Part shown: positions 15,238 through 22,392 of the stretch, one piece after another
Numbering within the stretch: the stretch's first letter is position 1
Layout of the letters: every line of letters begins with the position of its first letter
Origin: Lachnoclostridium sp. MSJ-17
GTDB lineage: Bacteria > Bacillota > Clostridia > Oscillospirales > Acutalibacteraceae
Length of the DNA: 58,051 bases
Direction of reading: 5' to 3'
Assembly (NCBI RefSeq): GCF_018918205.1
Contig: NZ_JAHLQB010000028.1
Location: forward strand, 1-58,051
Made by a program: the position numbers and the translations under genes
The notes under the pieces: model-generated
Told to the model about the DNA's origin: nothing
The model's input: the letters and a program-made list of their open reading frames with translations, nothing else
The model's database searches: none

Positions 15238-15363
15238 TATTTCTCCTCCGCGTAGATAAGTCGGGCTTTAATTTTTCGTCGGTTGCCCGCGTCAATCATC
15301 GGGATAAAATTTTTGCTGTGGGTATTCTCTATCTGTGGTTTTCTGCTGTAGATACGCATGACA

Positions 15364-15393
15364 GGAAAGGTCTGATTTTCATCAAACCTTTCC
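15364..15393 (-). other. Hairpin between dnaK and dnaJ
   Basis: GGAAAGGT and ACCTTTCC pair, with an inner TGAT/ATCA extension. No T-run follows on the minus strand, so it is not a standard terminator; it could be a processing or 3'-stability element that sets dnaK mRNA above dnaJ mRNA. Confidence 0.45.
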
Positions 15394-15424
15394 CGCAAAA
15401 CGTGAATTAATGTTTTATTTATTC

Positions 15425-17275
15425 TCAGTTATTGTCAACGTCGGTGAAATCAGCGTCGTATACGTTGGGGTCGCCGCCGTTGTTGCCCTGCTGAGCGCCG
15501 CCCATGTCGGGAGCGCCCTGAGCCGGGTTGCCCTGCTGAGGAGCTGCCTGCTGATAGAGCTTCGCGGAAACCTCGTAGAGGGACTTCTGCAGATCCTCCT
15601 TTGCGGAGTTGATCAGCGAGATGTCGTTCTTCACGATAGCATCCTTGACAGCCTGAACCTTGGTGGTGATTGTGTTCTTGTCGTCTGAGGCGAGCTTGTC
15701 GCCGTTCTCGTTGACAAGCTTCTCAGCCTGATATGCGAGGTTCTCAGCCTCGTTCTTTGCGTCAACCTCCTCGCGGCGCTTCTTGTCCTCAGCCGCGTAC
15801 TGCTCGGCGTCCTTGACAGCCTTGTCGATGTCCTCCTTGCTCATGTTGGTGGAGGAGGAAATTGTGATCTTCTGCTCCTTGCCGGTGCCGAGATCCTTAG
15901 CGGAAACGTTAACGATACCGTTAGCGTCGATGTCGAAGGTTACCTCGATCTGCGGAATGCCGCGCATTGCGGGAGCGATGCCTGTGAGAGCGAACAGACC
16001 GAGCTGCTTGTTGTCGCGTGCGAACTCGCGCTCACCCTGGAGAACGTTGATCTCAACCTGAGTCTGGTTGTCGGCAGCGGTGGAGAAGATCTGGCTCTTC
16101 TTTGTGGGGATAGTGGTGTTTCTGTCGATGATCTTGGTCATTACGCCGCCCATGGTCTCAACGCCGAGGGAAAGCGGAGTAACGTCGAGGAGAAGAAGTC
16201 CGTCGACCTCGCCGCCGAGAACGCCTGCCTGGATAGCCGCGCCGATTGCAACGCACTCGTCGGGGTTGATGCCCTTGAAGGGTTCCTTGCCGATGAGCTT
16301 CTGAACAGCCTCCTGAACGGCGGGGATTCTCGAAGAACCGCCGACCATGAGAACCTTGTCGATCTGACCGATCTGCAGACCTGAGTCTGAGAGAGCGGAA
16401 CGAACGGGACCCATTGTAGCCTCTACGAGGTCAGAGGTCAGCTCGTTGAACTTAGCTCTGGTGAGAGTGAGGTCGAGGTGCTTGGGACCTGTCTGGTCAG
16501 CAGTGATGAAGGGCAGGTTGATCGAGGAGGTGGTTACGCCCGAAAGCTCGATCTTAGCCTTCTCAGCAGCCTCCTTGAGACGCTGCATAGCCATTTTATC
16601 AGATGAAAGGTCGATGCCTGTTTCTGTCTTGAAGGAAGCTACCATCCAGTCGATAATGCGCTTGTCGAAGTCGTCGCCGCCGAGACGGTTGTTACCCGCT
16701 GTAGCGAGAACCTCCTGTACGCCGTCGCCCATTTCGATGATACTTACGTCGAAGGTGCCGCCGCCGAGGTCGTATACCATGACCTTCTGGTCGTTCTCCT
16801 TGTCAACGCCGTAGGAAAGAGCAGCCGCTGTAGGCTCGTTGATGATTCTCTTTACGTCAAGACCCGCGATCTTGCCGGCATCCTTTGTAGCCTGACGCTG
16901 AGCGTCGGTGAAGTATGCGGGAACGGTGATGACAGCCTGAGTTACGGTCTCGCCGAGGTAAGCCTCAGCGTCAGCCTTGAGCTTCTGGAGAATCATAGCG
17001 GAAATCTCCTGGGGAGTGTAGCTCTTGCCGTCGATGGATACCTTGTAAGCGGAACCCATCTCTCTTTTGATAGAGGAAACGGTTCTGTCGGGGTTGGTGA
17101 TAGCCTGGCGCTTAGCGACCTGACCTACCATTCTCTCGCCGTCCTTAGAGAAAGCTACGACTGAGGGAGTTGTTCTTGAGCCTTCCGCGTTGGCGATAAC
17201 TACGGGCTCGCCGCCTTCGATTACCGCTACGCATGAGTTTGTTGTTCCTAAATCTATACCGATTGTCTTTGCCAT
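15425..17275 (-). CDS. dnaK: Chaperone DnaK (Hsp70)
   Basis: 616 aa. [17 protein letters not shown] at the N-terminus (phosphate 1), [46 protein letters not shown] (phosphate 2) and [12 protein letters not shown] (adenosine) define the ATPase half. The linker region with [18 protein letters not shown] leads into the peptide-binding half at about 380. The tail is rich in Gln, Gly and Asp and ends [10 protein letters not shown], as in Gram-positive DnaK without EEVD. AGGAGG-like CGGAGG lies 9 bases before ATG 17275. Works with DnaJ and GrpE from the same operon under HrcA/CIRCE control. Confidence 0.99.
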   Translation of the reverse strand: MAKTIGIDLGTTNSCVAVIEGGEPVVIANAEGSRTTPSVVAFSKDGERMVGQVAKRQAITNPDRTVSSIKREMGSAYKVSIDGKSYTPQEISAMILQKLKADAEAYLGETVTQAVITVPAYFTDAQRQATKDAGKIAGLDVKRIINEPTAAALSYGVDKENDQKVMVYDLGGGTFDVSIIEMGDGVQEVLATAGNNRLGGDDFDKRIIDWMVASFKTETGIDLSSDKMAMQRLKEAAEKAKIELSGVTTSSINLPFITADQTGPKHLDLTLTRAKFNELTSDLVEATMGPVRSALSDSGLQIGQIDKVLMVGGSSRIPAVQEAVQKLIGKEPFKGINPDECVAIGAAIQAGVLGGEVDGLLLLDVTPLSLGVETMGGVMTKIIDRNTTIPTKKSQIFSTAADNQTQVEINVLQGEREFARDNKQLGLFALTGIAPAMRGIPQIEVTFDIDANGIVNVSAKDLGTGKEQKITISSSTNMSKEDIDKAVKDAEQYAAEDKKRREEVDAKNEAENLAYQAEKLVNENGDKLASDDKNTITTKVQAVKDAIVKNDISLINSAKEDLQKSLYEVSAKLYQQAAPQQGNPAQGAPDMGGAQQGNNGGDPNVYDADFTDVDNN

Positions 17276-17308
17276 AATTAATACCTCCGTTGGTTGTTAT
17301 TAGTTTGT

Positions 17309-17350
17309 TAGTTGGTAGTGGGTAGTGGGTAGTTAGTAGTTGGTAGTTGA
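17309..17350. repeat. Heptanucleotide tandem repeat TAGTTGG, six units
   Basis: Six consecutive 7-mers: TAGTTGG, TAGTGGG, TAGTGGG, TAGTTAG, TAGTTGG, TAGTTGA, in the grpE-dnaK gap. The same word occurs in two other intergenic places (22305-22347 reverse, 55798-55818). Confidence 0.85.
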
Positions 17351-17365
17351 AAAAACTCTCAACTC

Positions 17366-17917
17366 TCAGTTAGCAACCTGTACCATTGCATGTCTTATGA
17401 TTTTGTCGCCGATCTTGTAGCCCGTCTGGAACACGGCGGCGATGTGATTGGACTCTATATCTTCGCTGTCAACCATCGAAACCGCGTTGTGCAGGTTCGG
17501 ATCAAATTCGTCGCCTGTTTCTCCGTAGCTCTCGATTTTGAGCTTTTCGAACGAGCGGTCGAGCTGACTCTTTATCAGCTCAACGCCCTTGATGATTTCG
17601 GGGTCGCTGTTTTTGAGGTTCTCAAGCGCCATTCTCACGCTGTCGGCAACGGGAAGAAGCTCCGTTACCGCCTTCGCCGTAGCGTCGTCGTAAATGCCGA
17701 GCTTTTCGTTGGCGGTGCGCTTGCGGTAGTTGTCGTACTCCGCCGCGAGCCTCATGTATTTGTCCTTCTGCGCGGCGACCTCCGACTCGAGCTGCTTGAT
17801 TTTCTCGTCGCGCTCATCGGGAATGTCCTCCGCGTCAACCGCCTCGGCTTCAACCTCCTCGACGGTTTCCTCAGCCTCGAGCTCCTCGGGAGTCTCAGCC
17901 TTTTTCTTCTCTGACAT
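17366..17917 (-). CDS. grpE: Nucleotide exchange factor GrpE
   Basis: 183 aa. The acidic N-terminal third (EELEAEETVEEVEAEAVDAE) is followed by a long coiled coil (IKQLESEVAAQKDKYMRLAA) with the family motif EYDNYRKRTANEK, and a C-terminal beta domain with NLHNAVSMVDSED, HIAAVFQTGYKIGDKIIRHA and MVQVAN. It dimerises and releases ADP from DnaK. ATG 17917 is preferred over ATG 17926, which touches the AAGGAG site. hrcA ends 20 bases upstream. Confidence 0.97.
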   Translation of the reverse strand: MSEKKKAETPEELEAEETVEEVEAEAVDAEDIPDERDEKIKQLESEVAAQKDKYMRLAAEYDNYRKRTANEKLGIYDDATAKAVTELLPVADSVRMALENLKNSDPEIIKGVELIKSQLDRSFEKLKIESYGETGDEFDPNLHNAVSMVDSEDIESNHIAAVFQTGYKIGDKIIRHAMVQVAN

Positions 17918-17937
17918 TTTATTCATCTCCTTCAGGG

Positions 17938-18972
17938 TTAATCTGTCGTTTCAATAAGCTCCTCCATCAGCTCTCCCGCGCACTGTGCGACGCATTCGAT
18001 TATCGCGATGTTCCTCGCGTAGTCGGTTCGCTGCGCCGTGATTATCGCGAGCACTCCCGACGGTGTGCCGTCGATGCTGTAGCGTGTCGAGAACACCGCG
18101 CTTTTACTTAGCTCCACGCGCCTGTTCTCTGTGCCGATGGTGACCGCCGTGTGCTGCGGTCTGCGGCCGAGCATTGCCGCAACGTCGCGCTCGTTTTGCA
18201 GAAAGTCGATAAACTCCCTGCTCACCGACGCCGACGCACCGTAGTTGAATATCAGTCTGCTCAGCTTGCTGTGCTTCACGCTTACCTTCGCCGCCTGCTG
18301 TGCCGCTTCCATTATCGCGATAAGCGCCGGCGGCATGAACAGCGACAGCTCGCCGAAGCGTACCGCTGCGGACTGAATGAACGGCTGTCCTATCACCCCG
18401 ACCTCGATGCCCGCGAAAAGCTCGTTGAGCGACTTGTCGAACATTGTGATGATCTCGGGTGTGATAACGAACGCGCAGCGGAAAAGCCGCGTGCGGATAA
18501 CGCCGTTGGAGCAGATGAGCACTGCCATTGCGGTATGTCTGCCCGTCTGCACAAAGCTGAGCTGCCTTACCCGGCAGTTGTCTGCGGCGGGTGTTGTGGC
18601 GAGCGCAACCGAGCCGGTCAGCTGTTCGGTGAGGTCTGCCGCTCCCTGCAAAATCGCTTCGGGAGAATCGGCAAGCTTGCCGAGCGCGTCGCGTATATAA
18701 GCCGCCGCGACCTGAGCTAATGGAGTTACGCGCATCACGTTGTCGACGTAGTAGCGGTACCCCAGAGCGGTGGGAACGCGTCCCGCCGAGGTGTGCGGCT
18801 GCGCAAGATAACCCTGAGCTGTGAGCTCAGCCATGTCGTTGCGCACGGTTGCCGAGGAAACCTTAAGCCCTGTTCCGCCGAGCAGCGCCTTTGAGCCTAC
18901 AGGCTCGCCGCTTTGGATAAAGCTCTCGACGATCGCGGCGAGAATCGTTTCTTTTCTCGCGGCAGGGGTCAT
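17938..18972 (-). CDS. hrcA: Heat-inducible transcription repressor HrcA
   Basis: 344 aa. N-terminal winged helix (ILAAIVESFIQSGEPVGSKA, VSSATVRNDMAELTAQGYLA, PHTSAGRVPTALGYRYYVD) matches HrcA closely; a GAF-like domain with a dimerisation insert follows. HrcA binds the CIRCE palindrome, here at 18998-19024 between promoter and start codon, and shuts the hrcA-grpE-dnaK-dnaJ-prmA operon when GroEL is free. AAGGAGG lies 8 bases before ATG 18972. Confidence 0.98.
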   Translation of the reverse strand: MTPAARKETILAAIVESFIQSGEPVGSKALLGGTGLKVSSATVRNDMAELTAQGYLAQPHTSAGRVPTALGYRYYVDNVMRVTPLAQVAAAYIRDALGKLADSPEAILQGAADLTEQLTGSVALATTPAADNCRVRQLSFVQTGRHTAMAVLICSNGVIRTRLFRCAFVITPEIITMFDKSLNELFAGIEVGVIGQPFIQSAAVRFGELSLFMPPALIAIMEAAQQAAKVSVKHSKLSRLIFNYGASASVSREFIDFLQNERDVAAMLGRRPQHTAVTIGTENRRVELSKSAVFSTRYSIDGTPSGVLAIITAQRTDYARNIAIIECVAQCAGELMEELIETTD

Positions 18973-18997
18973 GTTTTTTCCTCCTTGTTTTTAGCGT

Positions 18998-19024
18998 TTA
19001 GCACTCTGGGTGGTTGAGTGCTAA
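18998..19024 (-). promoter_or_regulatory. CIRCE operator (HrcA binding site)
   Basis: TTAGCACTC, 9 bases, GAGTGCTAA: a perfect consensus inverted repeat, placed between the promoter and the hrcA start codon. Confidence 0.98.
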
Positions 19025-19038
19025 TTGACTTTATCATT

Positions 19039-19067
19039 ACTATACCCCCAAAGTCAGAAAAAGTCAA
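19039..19067 (-). promoter_or_regulatory. Sigma-A promoter of the heat-shock operon
   Basis: TTGACT (19067-19062), 17 bases, TATAGT (19044-19039) on the minus strand, 15 bases upstream of CIRCE. Confidence 0.85.
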
Positions 19068-19126
19068 GCATTTTTAAAAAATATTTTCCAATTTGCAAAA
19101 GTTTCACGCCCCGTTCACAATCCCAC

Positions 19127-19155
19127 TTGATTTTAGGCGCGGTTTATTATACAAT
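19127..19155 (+). promoter_or_regulatory. Promoter for the small membrane protein gene
   Basis: TTGATT (19127-19132), 17 bases, TACAAT (19150-19155), 81 bases before the start codon. Confidence 0.7.
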
Positions 19156-19235
19156 TAATTATAGTTAGTAGTTTCGGGTCGCTTTGCTCCGAGTTATGTT
19201 TTATCTATCTCCACACTCACCGAAAGGAGCCGCTT

Positions 19236-19571
19236 ATGCCTTTTATTCAATATTTTTACGTATTTCTCTGGGCAGCGCTTGCCGTGCTCTGCTTCCTTAT
19301 CGGGCGCAGACAAGGACTGACCGGCTATCTGCTCTCGCTTTTCTTTGCTTTCATGACGATATGGTACGGACTGAGGGCATTCGGCGGACTGCCTGTCTTT
19401 GACGGGATTTTGGGTCATGTGTTCAGAGGCGTGCTCATCGTCTTTCTTCTCGTTATCGTGTTCATCTGGTACCGCGGAAGAAAAGCCCGGCTCTCGTCGG
19501 AAAACAAGACCGTGCCTCACGCCGAGGACTGTCACTGCGAGCACTGCGAGGACGGACGAGAAGAAAACTGA
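19236..19571 (+). CDS. Small membrane protein with Cys/His tail
   Basis: 111 aa, family not recognised. Three hydrophobic segments: YVFLWAALAVLCFLIG, YLLSLFFAFMTIWYGL and VLIVFLLVIVFIWYRG. The cytoplasmic-looking tail has AEDCHCEHCEDGREEN, a CxC-xx-C cluster with His that could bind a metal. AAGGAG lies 8 bases before ATG 19236 and a good promoter is upstream, so the gene is real. It is monocistronic; no clear terminator follows before the rpsT promoter. Confidence 0.75.
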   Translation: MPFIQYFYVFLWAALAVLCFLIGRRQGLTGYLLSLFFAFMTIWYGLRAFGGLPVFDGILGHVFRGVLIVFLLVIVFIWYRGRKARLSSENKTVPHAEDCHCEHCEDGREEN

Positions 19572-19662
19572 ACCACATATAGACGCAGTCCTGCTCCATG
19601 CCGCAATATCTTGTTGCGCATCAGACAAACTGCGAAAAACCATACTTTTTTTGAAAAAAAGC

Positions 19663-19691
19663 TTGATTTTTAGCCTATTGTATGCTACAAT
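19663..19691 (+). promoter_or_regulatory. Promoter of rpsT
   Basis: TTGATT (19663-19668), 17 bases, TACAAT (19686-19691), 38 bases before the start codon. Confidence 0.8.
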
Positions 19692-19728
19692 ATCACTTGT
19701 ATGACTGCTATTTTAAGGAGGTGGGACA

Positions 19729-19989
19729 ATGCCCAACATTAAGTCAGCTAAAAAGCGCGTAAAGGTAATCGCTTCTAAGACAGCCCGCAACAAGGCTAAC
19801 AAGTCCGCTCTCAGAACCGCTATCAAGAAGGCGTTCTATGCAATTGATACCAACGCGGACAACAAGCAGGAGGCAGTTCGTCTTGCTACAAAGAAAATCG
19901 ACCAGGCAGTTGCCAAGGGAATTCTTCACAAGAACACTGCAGCCAGAAGCAAGTCAAATCTCGCGAAGCGCCTGAACGCTTCCGCGTAA
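19729..19989 (+). CDS. rpsT: 30S ribosomal protein S20
   Basis: 86 aa, normal length. MPNIKSAKKRVKVIASKTAR, NKSALRTAIKKAF and the C-terminal GILHKNTAARSKSNLAKRLN are diagnostic; the protein is Lys/Arg-rich and forms a three-helix bundle on 16S rRNA. AGGAGG lies 8 bases before ATG 19729. Single gene with its own promoter and terminator. Confidence 0.98.
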   Translation: MPNIKSAKKRVKVIASKTARNKANKSALRTAIKKAFYAIDTNADNKQEAVRLATKKIDQAVAKGILHKNTAARSKSNLAKRLNASA

Positions 19990-20010
19990 GAGCAATCATG
20001 ATACGATAAA

Positions 20011-20037
20011 GGCAGAGATTTTCCTCTGCTTTTTTTG
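20011..20037 (+). terminator. Terminator of rpsT
   Basis: GCAGAG and CTCTGC (20012-20017, 20024-20029) form a short stem followed by seven T. Confidence 0.8.
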
Positions 20038-20045
20038 TTTTTCTG

Positions 20046-20074
20046 TTGACTTTTTATAAAAAAATGTTTAGAAT
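20046..20074 (+). promoter_or_regulatory. Promoter of the 49-aa membrane protein gene
   Basis: TTGACT (20046-20051), 17 bases, TAGAAT (20069-20074). Confidence 0.7.
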
Positions 20075-20127
20075 AGAAGTATACACAGCTTGATTGTAAA
20101 TACTATCTATATTGGAGGTCAATAATT

Positions 20128-20277
20128 ATGAAAAACAGAAGATTCTTGTGGATTATCGGCATCATCTCATTTGTTGCGGCAGCTTCCGCAGCTATCACAG
20201 CTTTCCTGATTGTCAAGGACAAGCAGAAGAAGGACGACGAAGAGCTGATGGAGTATCTCGACAACTCTATCGAATAA
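20128..20277 (+). CDS. Small single-pass membrane protein (49 aa)
   Basis: ATG 20128 with GGAGG 11 bases upstream, stop at 20277. The peptide has a short basic start (MKNRRF), one hydrophobic segment (LWIIGIISFVAAASAAITAF) and a charged tail (KDKQKKDDEELMEYLDNSIE). It has its own promoter and a terminator 12 bases after the stop, so it is a genuine small gene. The shape resembles YtxH-like envelope microproteins, but no family can be assigned. Confidence 0.75.
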   Translation: MKNRRFLWIIGIISFVAAASAAITAFLIVKDKQKKDDEELMEYLDNSIE

Positions 20278-20288
20278 TTGCAAAAACC

Positions 20289-20323
20289 AAAGGCGGTATC
20301 ATTTGTACCGCCTTTTTATTTTT
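20289..20323 (+). terminator. Terminator after the 49-aa gene
   Basis: AGGCGGTA and TACCGCCT pair with an 8-base loop, then TTTTTATTTTT. The T-rich tail merges into the AGGAGG of the next gene, so readthrough or a restart would be needed for that gene. Confidence 0.85.
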
Positions 20324-20336
20324 AGGAGGAATTTAT

Positions 20337-20621
20337 ATGATAGAGCTTGAACTTGAGCGCCTGCTCAAAAACGCCAAGGCTGACGGCGCGCTGAAATCCG
20401 CTCTTTTAAAAACGCGCGAAAGCGAAAACCCCGTTGAGGACTTCTGCGCGTTCTGTCAAAGCAAGGGCTATGACATTACCGCGGGCGAGCTGTTCACCGT
20501 CGGCATGACCGCGAGCGACGCGAAGCTGCGCAGCGTGAACGGCGGCGGAGTCAACGCTATCGACGGCTGGGACGACGCCTACGAGCAGTTTTTCGCCGAG
20601 CTGATTTGGACGCAGCGGTAA
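20337..20621 (+). CDS. Nif11-like leader peptide protein (orphan RiPP-precursor-like)
   Basis: 94 aa. The N-terminal two thirds (ELERLLKNAKADGALKSALL, NPVEDFCAFCQSKGYDITAG, ELFTVG) follow the Nif11 leader pattern: short helix, 'L...L', 'FCAFCQSKGYDIT..EL'. Near residue 70 it reads LRSVNGGGVNAIDGWDDAY, where the GG(G) resembles a double-glycine leader cleavage site. The remaining about 20 residues would be a core peptide, but it has no Cys, Ser or Thr cluster for lanthionine or cyclodehydration chemistry. No modification enzyme or transporter lies nearby. AGGAGG lies 7 bases before ATG 20337. No clear own promoter is seen upstream beyond that at 20046. Confidence 0.6.
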   Translation: MIELELERLLKNAKADGALKSALLKTRESENPVEDFCAFCQSKGYDITAGELFTVGMTASDAKLRSVNGGGVNAIDGWDDAYEQFFAELIWTQR

Positions 20622-20702
20622 TAATTGAAAAATACACTCCGATTTTTGATTACTACCAACCAAAAAAGCAACACCCTTTACTAATATTTTATACAAATCT
20701 TA

Positions 20703-20731
20703 TTGCTTTTTCCGAATTTATGTGATATATT
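20703..20731 (+). promoter_or_regulatory. Promoter of the aquaporin gene
   Basis: TTGCTT (20703-20708), 17 bases, TATATT (20726-20731), with TGTG just before the -10. Confidence 0.65.
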
Positions 20732-20778
20732 GTAATTGGCTTAAATTCATAGCAAATTATAAAAGGAGGAAAAAATCT

Positions 20779-21483
20779 ATGAATTCGGTTAAAAAGTACA
20801 TTGCTGAGTTCATCGGCACCATGGTGCTCGTTGTTCTCGGCTGCGGCACGGCGATGCTCGTCGGCTGCGACGCCAAAAACGGCGGCGGCTACATTCTGAC
20901 TGCTCTCGCGTTCGGTCTTGTAATCGTCGGCATGGCTTACTGTGTCGGCAATATCTCGGGCTGTCACATCAACCCCGCGGTATCTCTCGGCGTACTGCTC
21001 TCAGGCGGAATGAGCGCCGTTGATTTCATCGCCTACATCATCTCCCAGTGCCTCGGCGCGTTTGCTGGCGCGGGCGTTTTGGCGGCAATCTTCGGTCTCG
21101 GCGGCGTAACCGACCAGACAGGCGGCTTCGGCTCCAACGGTCTCGCGGGCGTTAACGGCAGCGCAGTTGCGGGTCTTATCGTTGAGTGCTTCCTGACCTT
21201 CGTATTCGTTCTCACCATTCTCGGCGTCACCTCGAAGAAGGCAGGCCACGGCAGCTTTGGCGGTCTCATCATCGGTCTTACCCTCACCCTCGTTCACATT
21301 CTCGGCATCGGTCTGACAGGCACCTCTGTCAACCCCGCGCGCAGCTTCGGCCCCGCGCTCGTTGCCATGATGAACGGAAACGCGGAGCCCATGGGCGCTC
21401 TGTGGGTATTCATCGTAGGTCCCTTCGTAGGCGCGGCTCTCGCTGCAGGCGTTTACAGGTTCCTCGAGGGCAAGAAGGATTGA
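20779..21483 (+). CDS. Aquaporin (MIP family, water or small-solute channel)
   Basis: 234 aa with six membrane segments and two half-helices carrying the NPA boxes: GCHINPAVSLGVLLSGG and TSVNPARSFGPALV. The second box, NPARSFGPA, with Arg directly after it and no inserted Asp, points to the AqpZ-like water-channel branch more than to GlpF glycerol facilitators. The start KKYIAEFIGTMVLVVLGCG is typical. ATG 20779 follows AGGAGG; the longer frame from 20722 overlaps the promoter. Single gene between promoter and terminator; probably involved in osmotic balance. Confidence 0.95.
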   Translation: MNSVKKYIAEFIGTMVLVVLGCGTAMLVGCDAKNGGGYILTALAFGLVIVGMAYCVGNISGCHINPAVSLGVLLSGGMSAVDFIAYIISQCLGAFAGAGVLAAIFGLGGVTDQTGGFGSNGLAGVNGSAVAGLIVECFLTFVFVLTILGVTSKKAGHGSFGGLIIGLTLTLVHILGIGLTGTSVNPARSFGPALVAMMNGNAEPMGALWVFIVGPFVGAALAAGVYRFLEGKKD

Positions 21484-21505
21484 TAATCCGGATTTTTGAA
21501 TTTTT

Positions 21506-21537
21506 GAGAGGTCGGTTTCCGGCCTCTCTTTTTTTAT
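21506..21537 (+). terminator. Terminator of the aquaporin gene
   Basis: GAGAGGTCGG and CCGGCCTCTC pair (one G-U) with a short loop and a run of T. Confidence 0.85.
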
Positions 21538-21538
21538 A

Positions 21539-21567
21539 TTGACAAAAAGTGTTTGATTGCGTATAAT
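21539..21567 (+). promoter_or_regulatory. Consensus promoter for the TSCPD-ohrR pair
   Basis: TTGACA (21539-21544), 17 bases, TATAAT (21562-21567): both boxes perfect. It begins directly at the end of the preceding terminator's T-run. Confidence 0.88.
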
Positions 21568-21598
21568 TAAATTGTATTCAATTAAAAGGAGTGTTTTT

Positions 21599-21856
21599 AT
21601 GCATTACACGTATCATCCGCGCGGAGTTTGTCCGCTCGAAATCAATTTCAATATCAACAACGGCGTCGTCACGGATATCCGCTTCACCGGCGGCTGCAAC
21701 GGCAACCTCAAGGCGATCTCCAAGCTCGTCAACGGCTGGACAGCCGAGCAGATAGATGAGAAGCTCAGAGGAAACACCTGCGGCAGACGTCCGACCTCCT
21801 GTGCCGACCAACTCGCGAGAGCTGTCCGCGAAGCGAGCCTTGCCGAAAAAAGCTGA
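21599..21856 (+). CDS. TSCPD-domain protein (TIGR03905-like)
   Basis: 85 aa. HYTYHPRGVCPLEINFNINN and IRFTGGCNGNLKAISKLVNG, then CGRRPTSCADQLARAVRE, show the Cys pattern and TSC.D motif of small TSCPD proteins. The same domain ends some class II ribonucleotide reductases, where it binds metal; stand-alone versions have no settled function. Four Cys (GVC, GGC, TC, SC) could form a metal site. AAGGAG lies 8 bases before ATG 21599. It is 11 bases upstream of the OhrR-like regulator and shares its promoter. Confidence 0.85.
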   Translation: MHYTYHPRGVCPLEINFNINNGVVTDIRFTGGCNGNLKAISKLVNGWTAEQIDEKLRGNTCGRRPTSCADQLARAVREASLAEKS

Positions 21857-21867
21857 CGGAGCGCTGT

Positions 21868-22302
21868 ATGGACAATACTGAATACGACGCGCTCAGGCTT
21901 GAAAACCAGGTCTGCTTTCCGCTTTACGCAGCCGCGCGTGAGGTGACGAAGCTCTACAGACCTCACCTCGACGCGCTCAACCTTACATACACTCAGTACA
22001 TCACGATGATGGTGCTCTGGGAGGAAAACTCGTGCAGCGCAAAGCTCCTCGGCGAGAAGCTGTACCTCGACTCCGGCACGCTCACACCCGTGATCAAAAG
22101 CCTTGAACAGAAGGGCTTTGTCAAACGCTCGCGTTCAAGCGCGGACGAGAGAGTTCTTATGGTCGGTCTGACGGACAAGGGTGCTCAATTGCGCGAGGAA
22201 GCGAAATCTATCCCGCAGAGAATGGCGGCGTGCACCAAGCTCACCCCCGAGGAAGCTCAGACGCTCTACAAGCTTTTGTATAAGGTTTTGGGAGAGAGCT
22301 AA
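21868..22302 (+). CDS. ohrR: MarR-family peroxide-sensing regulator, OhrR-like
   Basis: 144 aa. LENQVCFPLYAAAREVTKLY places a Cys (residue 16) exactly where OhrR has its peroxide-sensing Cys, and Tyr residues follow at the partner positions (TKLYRP, LTYTQYI). The winged-helix part reads GEKLYLDSGTLTPVIKSLEQ and KRSRSSADERVLMVGLTDKG, close to Bacillus OhrR. It would repress an organic-hydroperoxide resistance gene until the Cys is oxidised. No ohr gene lies in this window; the partner may be elsewhere or the TSCPD gene may be its target. Only one Cys in the protein region, so it is the 1-Cys type. Confidence 0.85.
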   Translation: MDNTEYDALRLENQVCFPLYAAAREVTKLYRPHLDALNLTYTQYITMMVLWEENSCSAKLLGEKLYLDSGTLTPVIKSLEQKGFVKRSRSSADERVLMVGLTDKGAQLREEAKSIPQRMAACTKLTPEEAQTLYKLLYKVLGES

Positions 22303-22304
22303 AA

Positions 22305-22347
22305 CCGACTACCAACTACCAACTACTCAACTTCCAACTACCAACTA
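22305..22347. repeat. Heptanucleotide repeat CCAACTA (reverse of TAGTTGG)
   Basis: Units CCGACTA, CCAACTA, CCAACTA, CTCAACT, an 8-base TCCAACTA and CCAACTA, right after the ohrR stop codon and before a terminator. Complementary to the repeats at 17309 and 55798. Confidence 0.85.
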
Positions 22348-22349
22348 AA

Positions 22350-22386
22350 AAATATCGGGCAGTCCAACCGGACTGCCCGTATTTTT
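22350..22386. terminator. Bidirectional terminator between ohrR and glgP
   Basis: CGGGCAGTCC and GGACTGCCCG (22356-22365, 22370-22379) flanked by A-run and T-run; serves both converging genes. Confidence 0.88.
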
Positions 22387-22392
22387 TACATA

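Noticed and set aside
13813..15255. Several plus-strand frames opposite prmA and dnaJ
   Set aside because: They are reverse-frame shadows of genes with intact family motifs.
17309..17350. Possible CRISPR or iteron array
   Set aside because: The units are 7 bases and contiguous without spacers, and no replication gene is adjacent.
19163..19175. Fourth TAGTTGG array near TAGTTAGTAGTTTC
   Set aside because: Less than two units, could be chance.
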